Assembly (NCBI RefSeq): GCF_029109325.1
Contig: NZ_JAQKQJ010000024.1
Location: 186,001 to 250,000, forward strand
Origin: Nodosilinea sp. PGN35
Lineage (GTDB): Bacteria; Cyanobacteriota; Cyanobacteriia; Phormidesmidales; Phormidesmidaceae
Reading direction: 5' to 3'
DNA length: 64,000 bases
A program made the translations under genes and the position numbers. The notes under the pieces are model-generated. The model was not told the DNA's origin. It did not search any database and saw only the letters and a program-made list of their open reading frames with translations. Of this stretch, positions 17,502-26,638 are shown piece by piece. Each line of letters starts with the position of its first letter. Positions within the stretch are counted from its first letter, which is position 1.

Positions 17502-18662
17502 ATGGCTACCGTGCGTCTAGTTGTGGTCTTGCTGGTGTTGGGGGCTGTGGTGCTGCTGGGGGTGCAAAACCTGACCCCAGCTCTGCCCCTGGTCTTTTTT
17601 GGCGGCACCACCCAGGCTCTGCCCCTCGGGGTGTGGCTGTCGGGGGCTGTGGTTTTAGGGGCGCTGACGACGCTGCTGTTGACGGCCCTACTGGGCACGA
17701 TCGGCCCCGGTGGCGGCCGTCGATCGACGGCCTACAAGTATCGCCCCCAGACATTCTATGAACCCACCGATTCAGCCCCTGGCTCCGGCTCGGCCTCGAC
17801 AGCGACCCAGTACACCGCCTCCGGATCGAGACGTGGCGGAGGCGGGCGACAGCCTGCCGCTCCCGGTACCAGAAGCGATGACCCCGCTGACGACGATCCC
17901 AGCTGGAGAGACTGGACCAGCCTGAAATCTCCTGGTCAGTGGAGCGATTGGGAATCCCTTAGCCAGGCTGCCAAACCCGAAACCTCTCCGGCAGCTTCAG
18001 CGGCCTCGGCCTCGGGCATTGTTGACAGTGTTACCACCTGGTTTAGCAGCAGCAAACAGCGCGCCAAGCAACAGCAGCGGGTCAACGAATCGCTGCGCGA
18101 GCTAGACAACGACTGGGACGGGTTGGACGATCGCCCATACCGCGCCCCGGGCGTCAGCCCGGTAGAAGACCATCTCGATGACATCACCCAGGGCTGGGAG
18201 CAGGACAGCGACAGCTATGCGCCCAACCCTGCCCCCAACCGCGACTTTGAAGCCTCCCAGGCCCCGCGCCGGGTGTATCGCGACGGATCGCTATACTCCT
18301 ATAGCTATCGCGATGAGGGCGACCCGGCTCCCCAGAGCGGCCAGGTTGACAACATCTACGCACCCCCTGACGATGTCATCTACGGCAGTGACCCAGACCC
18401 TCGCTATGCTGATATGGCCTACACCAGAGGCTCGGTACATGCCCTTGACGACAGTGCCTACAGCAGAGAGGAGGAGGACGACCTGGGTGAACCCGAAATC
18501 GCTGAAGATGGCGTCGTCGATGCCGACTACCGAGTAATTGTGCCCCCTTACACCGCCGCCGCCGAAGCCGCCGCCACCGCCACCTGGGCCGACCGCAGTG
18601 AATCTGTCCCAGATCGACCTGGTGACGAATGGGACGACGCCGACGACGCCCTCACCCCCTAA
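17502..18662 (+). CDS. LapA-domain membrane protein with long disordered tail
   Basis: A 386-aa protein. Two hydrophobic helices (about residues 4-25 and 40-68) with the NLTPALPLVFFGG turn between them match the LapA/DUF1049 domain, found in envelope-assembly proteins. The remainder (about 75-386) is low in hydrophobic residues and rich in Ser, Asp, Pro and Tyr, so probably disordered. One basic Gln/Lys-rich patch sits near 185-200 (SSKQRAKQQQRVNES). Function unknown. Lies 49 nt after ubiX and 40 nt before aroK, so a shared transcript is likely. Confidence 0.7.
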   Translation: MATVRLVVVLLVLGAVVLLGVQNLTPALPLVFFGGTTQALPLGVWLSGAVVLGALTTLLLTALLGTIGPGGGRRSTAYKYRPQTFYEPTDSAPGSGSASTATQYTASGSRRGGGGRQPAAPGTRSDDPADDDPSWRDWTSLKSPGQWSDWESLSQAAKPETSPAASAASASGIVDSVTTWFSSSKQRAKQQQRVNESLRELDNDWDGLDDRPYRAPGVSPVEDHLDDITQGWEQDSDSYAPNPAPNRDFEASQAPRRVYRDGSLYSYSYRDEGDPAPQSGQVDNIYAPPDDVIYGSDPDPRYADMAYTRGSVHALDDSAYSREEEDDLGEPEIAEDGVVDADYRVIVPPYTAAAEAAATATWADRSESVPDRPGDEWDDADDALTP

Positions 18663-18702
18663 CCCCTCATCTCCCCCACCCCCTCACTCCCCACTCCCCA
18701 CC

Positions 18703-19266
18703 ATGACCCTGAGCGATCGCCTCAACGGCATTAACCTCTACCTCATCGGCATGATGGGCGCTGGCAAAAGCAGCACGGGCGCGGCGCTGGCCCAGATGCT
18801 CGGCTACCAGTTCTTCGACACTGACGCTGTGGTAGAAGCGGCGGCGGGGCAGTCTATCCCTGATATCTTTGCCAGCCAGGGGGAGTCCGCCTTTCGCCAA
18901 ATCGAAACCGGGGTACTGGCAGAGCTGTCGGCCTACCGGCGGCTGGTGGTGGCCACTGGCGGCGGTATTGTCACCCAGCAGCAAAACTGGAGCTATCTGC
19001 ACCACGGCATTGTGGTGTGGCTGGATGTGCCAGCTGCGGTGCTGCAAGAGCGGTTGGCGGCGGATGCGGGCCGTCCGCTGCTGCGGGGGGAGGACTGGCC
19101 AACCAAGCTGACAGCCCTTTTAGAGCAGCGGCAGCCCCTCTACGCCCAGGCCGATGTGCGTGTGCCCGTGGGGGCGGGGGAGGCGGTGGGGGCGATCGCC
19201 GCTCGCATTCTCGACTTGGTGGCCGAAAGAATTAGCGTCAATACCGATTCTGCCGTGCTCAATTGA
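18703..19266 (+). CDS. aroK: Shikimate kinase
   Basis: Phosphorylates shikimate at the 3-hydroxyl in aromatic amino acid synthesis. The 187-aa protein has the Walker A loop GMMGAGKS (16-23), the shikimate-contacting FFDTDAVVE element, VATGGGIV and the lid arginine in AGRPLL. The start is ATG 18703, embedded in a C-rich tract (CCCCACTCCCCACC) instead of a Shine-Dalgarno. The frame is open further upstream to 18538, but that part is a shadow of the preceding gene. Confidence 0.92.
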   Translation: MTLSDRLNGINLYLIGMMGAGKSSTGAALAQMLGYQFFDTDAVVEAAAGQSIPDIFASQGESAFRQIETGVLAELSAYRRLVVATGGGIVTQQQNWSYLHHGIVVWLDVPAAVLQERLAADAGRPLLRGEDWPTKLTALLEQRQPLYAQADVRVPVGAGEAVGAIAARILDLVAERISVNTDSAVLN

Positions 19267-19311
19267 TACACTACTGGCAGCTTAATTTCTGGCAACTCTA
19301 TCGGTAGCGCC

Positions 19312-20217
19312 ATGGTTCAGTCTCCTTCTTCGCAAACCGGCAGCATCCACGAGGCCGAGGCCGCCCGGGTTCGCATTCTCAGCGAGGCATTGCCCTACAT
19401 TCAGCAGTTTCGGGGCCGTACGGTGGTGGTCAAGTACGGCGGCGCGGCAATGAAGGACGGCAGCCTGAAGGCGGGGGTAATCCGCGACATTGTATTTATG
19501 TCCTGCGTGGGCATTCGCCCGGTGGTGGTGCACGGCGGCGGCCCCGAAATCAATATTTGGCTGGGCAAGCTGGGCATTGAGCCCCAGTTCAAAGACGGCC
19601 TGCGGGTCACCGATGCCCCCACTATGGACGTGGTGGAAATGGTGCTGGTGGGCCGGGTCAATAAAGAACTGGTGTCGCTGATTAACCAGGAGGGGGGCAA
19701 GGCCGTGGGCCTCTGCGGCAAAGACGGTGGCCTAATCACCGCTCGGCCCCAGGGCGCGGCCGATGTGGGGTTTGTGGGCGAGGTGAGCGGCATCAACTCG
19801 GGCATTATCAAAACCCTGGTGGAGGCGGGCTATATTCCCATCGTGTCGAGCGTGGCCAGCGACGAAACCGGCCAGGCCTACAACATCAACGCCGACACCG
19901 TAGCGGGGGAAATTGCCGCCGCCCTGGGGGCCGAAAAGCTGATTTTGCTCACCGACACCAAGGGCATTTTAGAGGACTACCACGACCCCTCCACCCTGTT
20001 GCCCAAGCTCGATATTCAGCAGGCGCGGCAGTTGATCGAAAGCGGCGTGGTGTCGGGGGGCATGATTCCGAAGGTGAACTGCTGCGTGCGATCGCTCGCC
20101 CAGGGGGTCGGGGCCGCCCACATTCTCGATGGCCGCGTGCCCAACGCCCTGCTGCTCGAAATTTTCAGCGATCTGGGCATTGGCTCGATGATTGTGGCCT
20201 CTGAGTTTCGGGGGTAG
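19312..20217 (+). CDS. argB: Acetylglutamate kinase
   Basis: The second step of arginine biosynthesis: N-acetylglutamate + ATP to the 5-phosphate. 301 aa with VVVKYGGAAMKDG (catalytic Lys and Gly loop), VVVHGGGPEINIWL and the C-terminal SGGMIPKVNCCVRSLAQGV segment. In cyanobacteria this enzyme is relieved from arginine inhibition by the PII protein, and the N-terminal extension typical of arginine-sensitive forms is present (about 25 residues before the kinase core). argJ for the same pathway lies at 51 kb in this window. Confidence 0.94.
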   Translation: MVQSPSSQTGSIHEAEAARVRILSEALPYIQQFRGRTVVVKYGGAAMKDGSLKAGVIRDIVFMSCVGIRPVVVHGGGPEINIWLGKLGIEPQFKDGLRVTDAPTMDVVEMVLVGRVNKELVSLINQEGGKAVGLCGKDGGLITARPQGAADVGFVGEVSGINSGIIKTLVEAGYIPIVSSVASDETGQAYNINADTVAGEIAAALGAEKLILLTDTKGILEDYHDPSTLLPKLDIQQARQLIESGVVSGGMIPKVNCCVRSLAQGVGAAHILDGRVPNALLLEIFSDLGIGSMIVASEFRG

Positions 20218-20250
20218 ATCTCAATCCTGCCTGACGACCCTCCGGTTCTC

Positions 20251-20327
20251 AGGGTTGAGGGTTTAAGGTATCCGGTTCAAGGTCGGCCGTAAACCGTAAA
20301 CCTTAAACCTTAAACCCCCTCAACCCT
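20251..20327. terminator. Bidirectional inverted repeat between argB and GST gene
   Basis: AGGGTTGAGGGTTTAAGGT (20251-20269) pairs with its complement at 20307-20327 with a 2-nt bulge. The segment between holds further AAACCTTAAACC repeats. It sits between convergent genes and probably ends both transcripts. Confidence 0.65.
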
Positions 20328-20349
20328 CTATCTTTGGCTTGGCAGACTA

Positions 20350-20976
20350 CTAGGAAATCACCTCTAGAAAGCTGGGGCGATGACTGATGGTGGCCCACCA
20401 GGCGTTGAGCCGGGGAATGTCGCTGGTGACGGCGGCAAATTCTGGCGTTTTTGACAGATACAGCATCACCGGCATGAGATAGAAGTCGGCCAGGGTAATG
20501 GTGGGGCCGAGCAGGTAGGGGCTACCGGGGGCGATCGCCTCAATGGCCTCCAGAGCGGTTTTTGCCTGGGGGGTGGCGGCGGCTACGGCGTCCTCATCGG
20601 GCTGGCCCCCCTGGCTGGGTACAATCAGCCGCTGAATGGTGATTGTGCCGATGGCTGGGCCGTAGAGGTAGTTATCGACGATCGCCATGATCTGGCGCAT
20701 GCGAGCCTGGCCCATGGGGTCGGCAGGGGTAAACGCCCGGTTGCCCACTACGGTATCGAGGTATTCCACAATGGCTGAGGTTTCGTAGAGCGTTTCGCCG
20801 TCTATCTCCAGGGTGGGCACCTTGCCAAAGGGGTGCTTGGCCAGGTAGTCGGGGTCGCGATCGCTAAAGATATTCACCTCTTTGAGGTCGTAGGGCGTGT
20901 TGGTTTCCGCCAAAATCATGCGGACGGTGCGGACGTAGGTGCTGATGGTCGGCCCGTAGAGCGTATATTGGGTCAT
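20350..20976 (-). CDS. Glutathione S-transferase family protein
   Basis: A 208-aa protein with a thioredoxin-like N-terminal domain (YTLYGPTISTYVRTVRM, FGKVPTLEIDGETLYETSAIVEYL) carrying the cis-Pro (KVPT) and the ES/TS glutathione-binding pair. An all-helical C-terminal domain follows, with the hydrophobic staple region TITLADFYLMPVM. Probable role in conjugation or thiol handling; the substrate is unknown. The start is ATG 20976 (MTQYTLYGP); an upstream ATG at 20988 is in frame. Confidence 0.85.
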   Translation of the reverse strand: MTQYTLYGPTISTYVRTVRMILAETNTPYDLKEVNIFSDRDPDYLAKHPFGKVPTLEIDGETLYETSAIVEYLDTVVGNRAFTPADPMGQARMRQIMAIVDNYLYGPAIGTITIQRLIVPSQGGQPDEDAVAAATPQAKTALEAIEAIAPGSPYLLGPTITLADFYLMPVMLYLSKTPEFAAVTSDIPRLNAWWATISHRPSFLEVIS

Positions 20977-21089
20977 CTCAGTTAGCAAGTAAGTGTCAGT
21001 GCCCCAGGGGGCATCTTCAACCTACCGTGATTCGTCCTGGGACACCGATACAGTATTGTCTAGCGTTTAACCCAAAATAAAACCAGTCC

Positions 21090-22094
21090 ATGTCTCGCCA
21101 CCGGTTTCAGGCTAAATTGCGATATTTAACCCAGCGTTTGGGTTGGCTGTACATCGGCGCGATCGCCCTCTGGTTTGGCCTGCGCCTCGTTTTCTTCGAC
21201 CGATTTTGGTGGCTGGCGCTGCTGAATACAATCGCATTCTATCTATTTGTGCCGGTTGGGCTGCTGCTGCCCCTGGGTATCTGGCTGCGGCTGCGGGGGA
21301 TGCTGCTGGGGCTGACTTTGCCCATCGCCCTGTTTGTGGGGCAATTTGGCCCGCTGTTTTTGCCGGAGTGGGCCGCATCAGCGCCCGCCTCTCAGAGCTT
21401 TAGGGTCATGAGCTTTAACCTGCTGTGGAGCAATGAGAATTACGCCCAGACTGCCCAATCCATTCGAGCGGCTGCCCCCGATATTGTCGGATTTCAAGAA
21501 GTGCGGCCGCCGAATATTGAGGCGTTGAGCGCGGCGTTGCCGGACTACCCCTACAGCGTTTTTCACCAGTCGGATCACTACCACACCGTTGGCCTGGTGA
21601 GCCGGTGGCCCATTGTCACCTCTGAGCAGTTCCCCGATCCAACCTTTAAGCGCGGCCTGCAAAGCGTTATTGACCTGGATGGCACGCCGCTGACCGTAAT
21701 TGTGGCCCACCTGGCCCCCAACAACATGCCGCTGCGGCCCCTGGGCAAATTTGTCGGGCAGACCCAGGAGCGCTACGCCCGCCGAGCCGCCGAGGTAGGG
21801 CAGCTCAAGCAGGCGGTGCAGAACCGCGATCGCCCCGTGGTGCTGCTGTGCGACTGCAATATGACCGACACCTCCGAGACCCACGCCCAGCTGAAGTCGG
21901 TGCTGACCGACAGTTTTCAGCAGGTGGGGTGGGGGCTGGGCCATACCCTGCGGCTGGGGAACATCCCCTGGCCCGTGCAGCGGCTTGACTACGTGTGGCA
22001 CACCGCCGACCTGCAAGCGGTGAGCGCTCGGGTAGGCGATCGCGCCGGGTCTGACCATCACCCGGTGGTGGCCACCCTCCAGATGAAGTCATAG
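21090..22094 (+). CDS. Membrane-anchored endonuclease/exonuclease/phosphatase family protein
   Basis: A 334-aa protein. Three hydrophobic segments fill residues about 15-95. The EEP catalytic domain follows, beginning FRVMSFNLLWSNEN, with FQEVRPP (metal-binding Glu), IVAHLAPNN, LLCDCNMTD (catalytic Asp/Asn) and the final GSDHHPVVATL. These are the five signature motifs of the exonuclease III/sphingomyelinase superfamily. The N-terminal membrane part resembles uncharacterised bacterial EEP proteins, so the substrate may be extracytoplasmic. Located downstream of the zinc-transport gene but on the opposite strand. Confidence 0.8.
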   Translation: MSRHRFQAKLRYLTQRLGWLYIGAIALWFGLRLVFFDRFWWLALLNTIAFYLFVPVGLLLPLGIWLRLRGMLLGLTLPIALFVGQFGPLFLPEWAASAPASQSFRVMSFNLLWSNENYAQTAQSIRAAAPDIVGFQEVRPPNIEALSAALPDYPYSVFHQSDHYHTVGLVSRWPIVTSEQFPDPTFKRGLQSVIDLDGTPLTVIVAHLAPNNMPLRPLGKFVGQTQERYARRAAEVGQLKQAVQNRDRPVVLLCDCNMTDTSETHAQLKSVLTDSFQQVGWGLGHTLRLGNIPWPVQRLDYVWHTADLQAVSARVGDRAGSDHHPVVATLQMKS

Positions 22095-22184
22095 AAGATT
22101 TTCAGAACAGGCGATGCCAGCTATTCAGTAGCCGGATCATCCGTAGGGTGGGTTTAGGTGGGCCGCCCCTGCTGCCAGCTATTC

Positions 22185-22262
22185 ATAGCTGTAGCCAGTG
22201 TGGTTAGGACAGTTTTCCTAAAAACGTTCGAAAAAACGTTTGGACGTTCAAACGTTTCTCAG
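22185..22262. repeat. MITE-like dispersed repeat, copy A
   Basis: Starts with ATAGCTGTAGCCAGT, followed by GGTTAGGACAGTTTTCC and palindromic AACGTT-type motifs (AAACGTTTGGACGTTCAAACG). Related copies are at 36.6, 37.1 and 42.2 kb. It fills the gap between convergent genes. Confidence 0.6.
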
Positions 22263-22276
22263 GCTTTTCCGCTCCC

Positions 22277-23020
22277 TCAGCAAAAAAAGTCGGCGTAGGA
22301 GGCGATCGCCCCGCTGGGTTCTGGCCCCTGGCCGTAGGCCCGCTGGATGTTGTCGAAGGTCATCACCGCCTGGGGGGTGTCGTCGGCCAGCAGGCGGCGG
22401 TTGAGCAGCAGCAGACGGTCATAGCGGTGCAGGGCGTCGCCCCACTCGTGGCTGCACACCACCAGGGTTTTGCCCTCGGCCTGGAGTTCGGCAAAGATGG
22501 CCAGCATCAGGGCTTCGGTTTTTTTGTCGATGCCGGTGAAGGGTTCGTCCAGCAGCAGCAGGTCGGCATTTTGGGCCAGGGCGCGAGCCAGAAACACGCG
22601 CTGCTGCTGGCCACCGGAGAGCTGGCCGATGGGGCGATCGCACAGATGCAGCATATCCACCCGTTCCAGGGCCACAGTAACCCGCTGCCGCGCCCGCTGG
22701 CTGGGCCGCCGCAACCACCCCGCCAGGGCCGACTGGGCCATCATCGCCACCTGCCCAGCGGTAATGGGGTAGTCCCAGTCGATGCGCGATCGCTGGGGCA
22801 CGTAGGCCACCGACCGCCGCCGTCGCCGCAGCGGTGCCCCCTGCAAGAGCACCTGCCCTCGGCAGGGCACCAGCCCCAGCAGCGCTTGAATTAGGGTGCT
22901 TTTGCCCGCGCCGTTGGGGCCAATTAACCCCACCAGCTCCCCTGCCCCCAGCGACAGAGAAACGTCCTCTAGGGCAGGCCAACCCCGATAGTTGACAGAC
23001 AGGTTTTGAACCTCTAGCAT
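22277..23020 (-). CDS. znuC: Zinc/manganese-type ABC transporter ATP-binding protein
   Basis: The ATPase of a metal-ion ABC importer. The roughly 247-aa protein has Walker A GPNGAGKST, Q-loop VPQRSRIDWDYP (the RIDWDYP pattern is typical of Mn/Zn importers), signature LSGGQQQR, Walker B LLLLDEPF and an H-loop histidine (VCSHEW). The start is ATG 23020 (MLEVQNLSV); an ATG at 23029 is also in frame. It is divergent from the binding-protein gene, with a Zur-like box between them. No membrane permease follows, which is unusual since the usual set is znuA-znuC-znuB. Confidence 0.87.
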   Translation of the reverse strand: MLEVQNLSVNYRGWPALEDVSLSLGAGELVGLIGPNGAGKSTLIQALLGLVPCRGQVLLQGAPLRRRRRSVAYVPQRSRIDWDYPITAGQVAMMAQSALAGWLRRPSQRARQRVTVALERVDMLHLCDRPIGQLSGGQQQRVFLARALAQNADLLLLDEPFTGIDKKTEALMLAIFAELQAEGKTLVVCSHEWGDALHRYDRLLLLNRRLLADDTPQAVMTFDNIQRAYGQGPEPSGAIASYADFFC

Positions 23021-23033
23021 GGCACCCATGAAA

Positions 23034-23048
23034 TGATAACCATTATCA
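23034..23048. promoter_or_regulatory. Putative Zur (zinc uptake regulator) box
   Basis: TGATAACCATTATCA is a 7-1-7 palindrome with a single mismatch, close to the Fur-family consensus as found before cyanobacterial zinc-uptake genes. It sits between the divergent ATPase and binding-protein genes and may control both. A further ATCA half-site follows at 23051-23054. Confidence 0.75.
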
Positions 23049-23105
23049 CTATCATACTAGAGCAGTTATCCATTTCTGGGAGCCATTTCTGGGAGAAAGT
23101 AGGCA

Positions 23106-24221
23106 ATGTTTTTACACACGGTTGTTCAGTCAGGCCCTCGGTCCCTGGGGCGATGGGGGGCGGCGATCGCCTTGGCGGTGGGGCTGGCGGGGTGCAGCGG
23201 CAACGGCGGCCCGGTGGCCGACTCCGAGGCTGACGCTCCAGGGGCTCAGGCGGACAGCCCGGTGGTCGTCGCCACGACCAGCGTGCTTTGCGACCTCACC
23301 CAGCAGATTGCCGAAACCACCGTCGCCCTCACCTGCCTGCTCGACCCCGGCACCGACCCCCACACCTACCAGGTCAGACCCTCCGATCGCCAGGCCCTGG
23401 AGCAGGCCAACCTCATTCTCTACGATGGCTACGACTCTGCACCCAGCTTGATTAGCCTGGTCGAAAGCAGCACCACGGCGGCGGAGCGGGTGGCTGTTTA
23501 CGAGCAGGCGGTACCCAACCCGCGCCTGGGCGAGGCCCACGACCACGACCACGGCCACGAAGCCCACGACCACAGTCACGACCATGATCACAGTCACGAC
23601 CACGACCATGCCGATCAGGGCGATGGGCACGACCACAGCGCTACCGCCGATGCCGGTTTGGTGCCCGACCCGCACATCTGGCACAGCGCCAGCCACAATG
23701 CCGCTATGGCATCGGTGATTGCCGATCGCCTGGCTGAAATCAACCCCGATCAGGCCGATCTCTACGCCGAGAACGCCAGCCGTCTGGGCTCACAGTTTGC
23801 TGAAATCGACCGCTGGATTCAGACCCAGGTGGCGACAGTACCCGCCGACCAGCGCCAGCTCGTCACCACCCACGATGCTTTTGGCTACTTTGCCGAGGCC
23901 TACGACTTTGAGGTCAAGGGGGCGCTCAGCGGCCTCAGCACCGACGAAAAGCCGACTCCTGGCGCGCTGACAGCCCTGGTCGAGCAGGTCAAGGCCGCCC
24001 AGGTGCCCGCCATTTTTGCCGAAACCACCACCAACCCCCAGCTGATTGAAACCGTTGCCAAGGATGCGGGCGTTGCCGTAGCCGAGCAGCCCCTCTTTGT
24101 GGAAGGGCCGGGTGGCCCAGGCAGTGGGGCCGAAACCCTGCAAGCCATGCTGGTGGTCAATACCTGCGTCATTGTGGAGGCGCTGGGGGGCAGCTGCGAT
24201 CGCGCCAGCGCTCCGCTTTAG
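23106..24221 (+). CDS. znuA: Zinc-type ABC transporter substrate-binding lipoprotein
   Basis: A periplasmic metal-binding protein of cluster A-I. The lipobox LAGC ends the signal peptide at Cys30, so it is a lipoprotein. 371 aa. Putative metal ligands are the His in GTDPHTYQV, the His in DPHIWHSASHNA, the His in TTHDAFGYF and an acidic residue near the C-terminus. Between the first two lies a flexible loop of about 40 residues densely packed with His and Asp (HDHDHGHEAHDHSHDH), the zinc-specific signature of ZnuA. The ATG at 23106 has a weak AGG site. Divergent from the ATPase gene with a shared Zur-like box. Confidence 0.9.
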   Translation: MFLHTVVQSGPRSLGRWGAAIALAVGLAGCSGNGGPVADSEADAPGAQADSPVVVATTSVLCDLTQQIAETTVALTCLLDPGTDPHTYQVRPSDRQALEQANLILYDGYDSAPSLISLVESSTTAAERVAVYEQAVPNPRLGEAHDHDHGHEAHDHSHDHDHSHDHDHADQGDGHDHSATADAGLVPDPHIWHSASHNAAMASVIADRLAEINPDQADLYAENASRLGSQFAEIDRWIQTQVATVPADQRQLVTTHDAFGYFAEAYDFEVKGALSGLSTDEKPTPGALTALVEQVKAAQVPAIFAETTTNPQLIETVAKDAGVAVAEQPLFVEGPGGPGSGAETLQAMLVVNTCVIVEALGGSCDRASAPL

Positions 24222-24231
24222 GGTGAATTAA

Positions 24232-24274
24232 GGTGCAGGGTGTAGGGTTTAAGGGCAGCCCTATACCCTGCACC
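24232..24274. terminator. Bidirectional inverted repeat between znuA and debranching enzyme
   Basis: GGTGCAGGGTGTAGG (24232-24246) pairs with CCTATACCCTGCACC (24260-24274), one mismatch, loop of 13 nt, between convergent genes. The sequence resembles the inverted repeats at 20.3 and 52.9 kb. Confidence 0.65.
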
Positions 24275-24287
24275 CTCAACCCTGCTC

Positions 24288-26495
24288 CTATTCCTTCATC
24301 AACGGCCTGAGCATGGCGCTGACCCGCAGCACCTCGGCCACTGACCAGGCCTGGGCAAAGGCTCCGCGCGGCTCCATGGGGGCGTCACCGTCAAAAATTT
24401 CGCTAATGGTGCCCAGGCAGCCGCCGTGCAGGTGGTGCACCAGCGGGTCGAGAAAGCTGTGGGCCAGGTCGGCATCCTGGTAGACGCGCCAGTGGGCCTG
24501 CACAAAGGGGCCGATCAGCCAGCTCCAGACGGTGCCCTGGTGGTAGGCTCCGTCGCGCTGCACCAGGTCGCCGCCGTAGCGGCCCCGATAGCTGGGATGG
24601 GCGGCATCGAGCGATCGCAGCCCGTGGGAGGTCAGCAGTCGTCGGGCCACCACATCCACCACCGCCCGCTGCTGCTCGGCGCTGAGGCAGGGTTCTCCCA
24701 GGGCGGCAGCGGGCAGCGAAACGGCGAAAATTTGGTTGGGCCGCAGGGCCGCGTCGGGGCCATTGGGGCCATCTAGCAGGTCGTAGCAGTAGCCCAGGTC
24801 GCCATTCCAAAAGCGCTGAAACCCCTGGCGGCTCTGGGCGGCCAGCTCCTGAAACAGGCCGACGGGTTGCCCCAGCATACCCGCAAAATCGGCCATTACC
24901 AGCAGGGCGTTGTACCACAGGGCGTTGACCTCCACCGGTTTGCCCATGCGGGGGGTCACCACCCAGTCGCCCACCTTGGCATCCATCCAGGTGAGCTGCA
25001 CCCCTGGTTCCCCGGCGGCCAGCAGCCCGTCGCTGGCATCGACCTGAATGCCGTGGCGGGTGCCTTTGCAGTGCCAGGCGATCACCTCCCGGAGCTGGGG
25101 AAAGAGGTCTTCGACCAGCGCTGTGTCGGCGGTGGCCTGGTGGTAGGCGCGCAGGGCCTCAAAGTACCAGAGGGTGGCGTCTACGGTGTTGTAGTGGGGC
25201 GCTTGGCCATTCTCAGGAAAGGCGTTGGGCAGCATGCCCCGGTCGAGGTAGCGGGCAAAGGTCTGCAAAATCAGCCGGGCCAGGGCCGGACGCCCGGTGG
25301 CTAGGGTGAGCCCCGGCAGGGCAATCATGGTGTCGCGGCCCCAGTCGCCAAACCAGGGGTAGCCCGCAATTACGGTTTTGCCCGTACTGGTAGGGGTGAG
25401 CGGCATGGGGTCAGCCCAGTCGCTCGCTGCCTCGGCCCGATGCTCGGAGGAGACCGAGCCGCCCTGATGGTCTAAATCTTCAAAGGGGGCGGCAGAGTCC
25501 AGTGCCCCCGAGGCTGGGGAATTTGGACTGCCTTCTAGATCGACCGGCAGGGGTGCGTCGCTGGCTCCCAGCACTGTGGCGGGGCGGCTGACAATGAACT
25601 GATCGGCGGCCAGCACCAGCTGGTTCACCCAGGCGGGCGGAGCGGCGTCGGGTTGAGCCTGCCTGCCCTGGGTGGTCAAATGCTGCTCGTAGGCCAGGCG
25701 GCGCAGCAGAGCGCTTTGCCCCGAGCGGTCGGCCTCGGCCTCAGTGGTGGCCACCAGGGTAAACGACTGGCCCTGGCCCAGGGTGGGGGCAAAGGTGGCG
25801 GCGTGCAGGTGGTCGTCGTAGGGGTGAATGCCCCGATAGGTTTCGACGGCGAGGCTGTAGCCGTTGTGCCAGGTGTGGGCGGGGGTAGCTGGGGCGGTTT
25901 CGCTGAACAGGTAGAAGGGCGGCACATTTGCTTTGGCCTGAATGCGCAGACCATGGGGGCAGTCGGCGGTTCCGGTAGGAAACGCTGCGCGAATCGCCAT
26001 TTGCCAACCCTGCCCCTGGGTGCTGTGGTGGTGGTGGCGGTGGTTGACCAGCACTTTCAGCGTCAGTTCTACGGGGGCGCTGGCGCGGCTGACGGTGTAG
26101 CGCACGTAGGTGGTGTTAGCGCCCGGCTCCATCCAGACGCGCTTTTCGAGGCGGGCATCGGCGATCCCATAGACCCAGATTGGTATGGTGCCCTCCAGCC
26201 GAAAGGATTCTAGGTGGAGAAAGCCCTCGGGTTGCAGCGAGCCATCGGCCCAGCGATCGCAGTACAGCGGGTAAGACTGGCCCAAATAGGTCGCGGTTTC
26301 ATCTACCTTGGTCACCAGCAGGGTGCGCTCCAGCGGTGGTTTGAGGGCGGCCAGCAGCAGCCCGTGGTAGTGGCGGGTGAGCACACCTGCCACGGTGCCG
26401 CTGCCGTAGCCGCCAATGCCGTTAGTGACGAGCCACTCCTGCTGGGTGGCGAAAGCCCTACTGCCAGACAGATGACGGCCAACGGAGATAGTCAT
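24288..26495 (-). CDS. Glycogen debranching enzyme (amylo-alpha-1,6-glucosidase type)
   Basis: Hydrolyses alpha-1,6 branch points of glycogen. The 735-aa protein has an N-terminal beta-sandwich GDE_N-type domain (EWLVTNGIGGYGSGTVAG at the start) and a C-terminal (alpha/alpha)6 barrel (from about 370) with AGYPWFGDWGRDTMIALPG, GMLPNAFPENG and YNTVDATLWYFEA. These motifs are diagnostic of the archaeal/eukaryotic-type GDE rather than GlgX. A low-complexity insert (about 300-365) separates the two domains. It starts at ATG 26495 and is divergent from gluconokinase across 143 nt. Confidence 0.88.
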   Translation of the reverse strand: MTISVGRHLSGSRAFATQQEWLVTNGIGGYGSGTVAGVLTRHYHGLLLAALKPPLERTLLVTKVDETATYLGQSYPLYCDRWADGSLQPEGFLHLESFRLEGTIPIWVYGIADARLEKRVWMEPGANTTYVRYTVSRASAPVELTLKVLVNHRHHHHSTQGQGWQMAIRAAFPTGTADCPHGLRIQAKANVPPFYLFSETAPATPAHTWHNGYSLAVETYRGIHPYDDHLHAATFAPTLGQGQSFTLVATTEAEADRSGQSALLRRLAYEQHLTTQGRQAQPDAAPPAWVNQLVLAADQFIVSRPATVLGASDAPLPVDLEGSPNSPASGALDSAAPFEDLDHQGGSVSSEHRAEAASDWADPMPLTPTSTGKTVIAGYPWFGDWGRDTMIALPGLTLATGRPALARLILQTFARYLDRGMLPNAFPENGQAPHYNTVDATLWYFEALRAYHQATADTALVEDLFPQLREVIAWHCKGTRHGIQVDASDGLLAAGEPGVQLTWMDAKVGDWVVTPRMGKPVEVNALWYNALLVMADFAGMLGQPVGLFQELAAQSRQGFQRFWNGDLGYCYDLLDGPNGPDAALRPNQIFAVSLPAAALGEPCLSAEQQRAVVDVVARRLLTSHGLRSLDAAHPSYRGRYGGDLVQRDGAYHQGTVWSWLIGPFVQAHWRVYQDADLAHSFLDPLVHHLHGGCLGTISEIFDGDAPMEPRGAFAQAWSVAEVLRVSAMLRPLMKE

Positions 26496-26638
26496 ACAGT
26501 TTAGACCTGTGAAATAACGCAGCCAGAGCTGCCCAATAAATAGTTTTGGTAGCGGCTTTGGCCAGCTCGTTCTAAACCTGCGGGGTAAGACATTCTCTGG
26601 CCCCGTGGGGTGCTGTACTAACCAACGCCATAGCTAGC

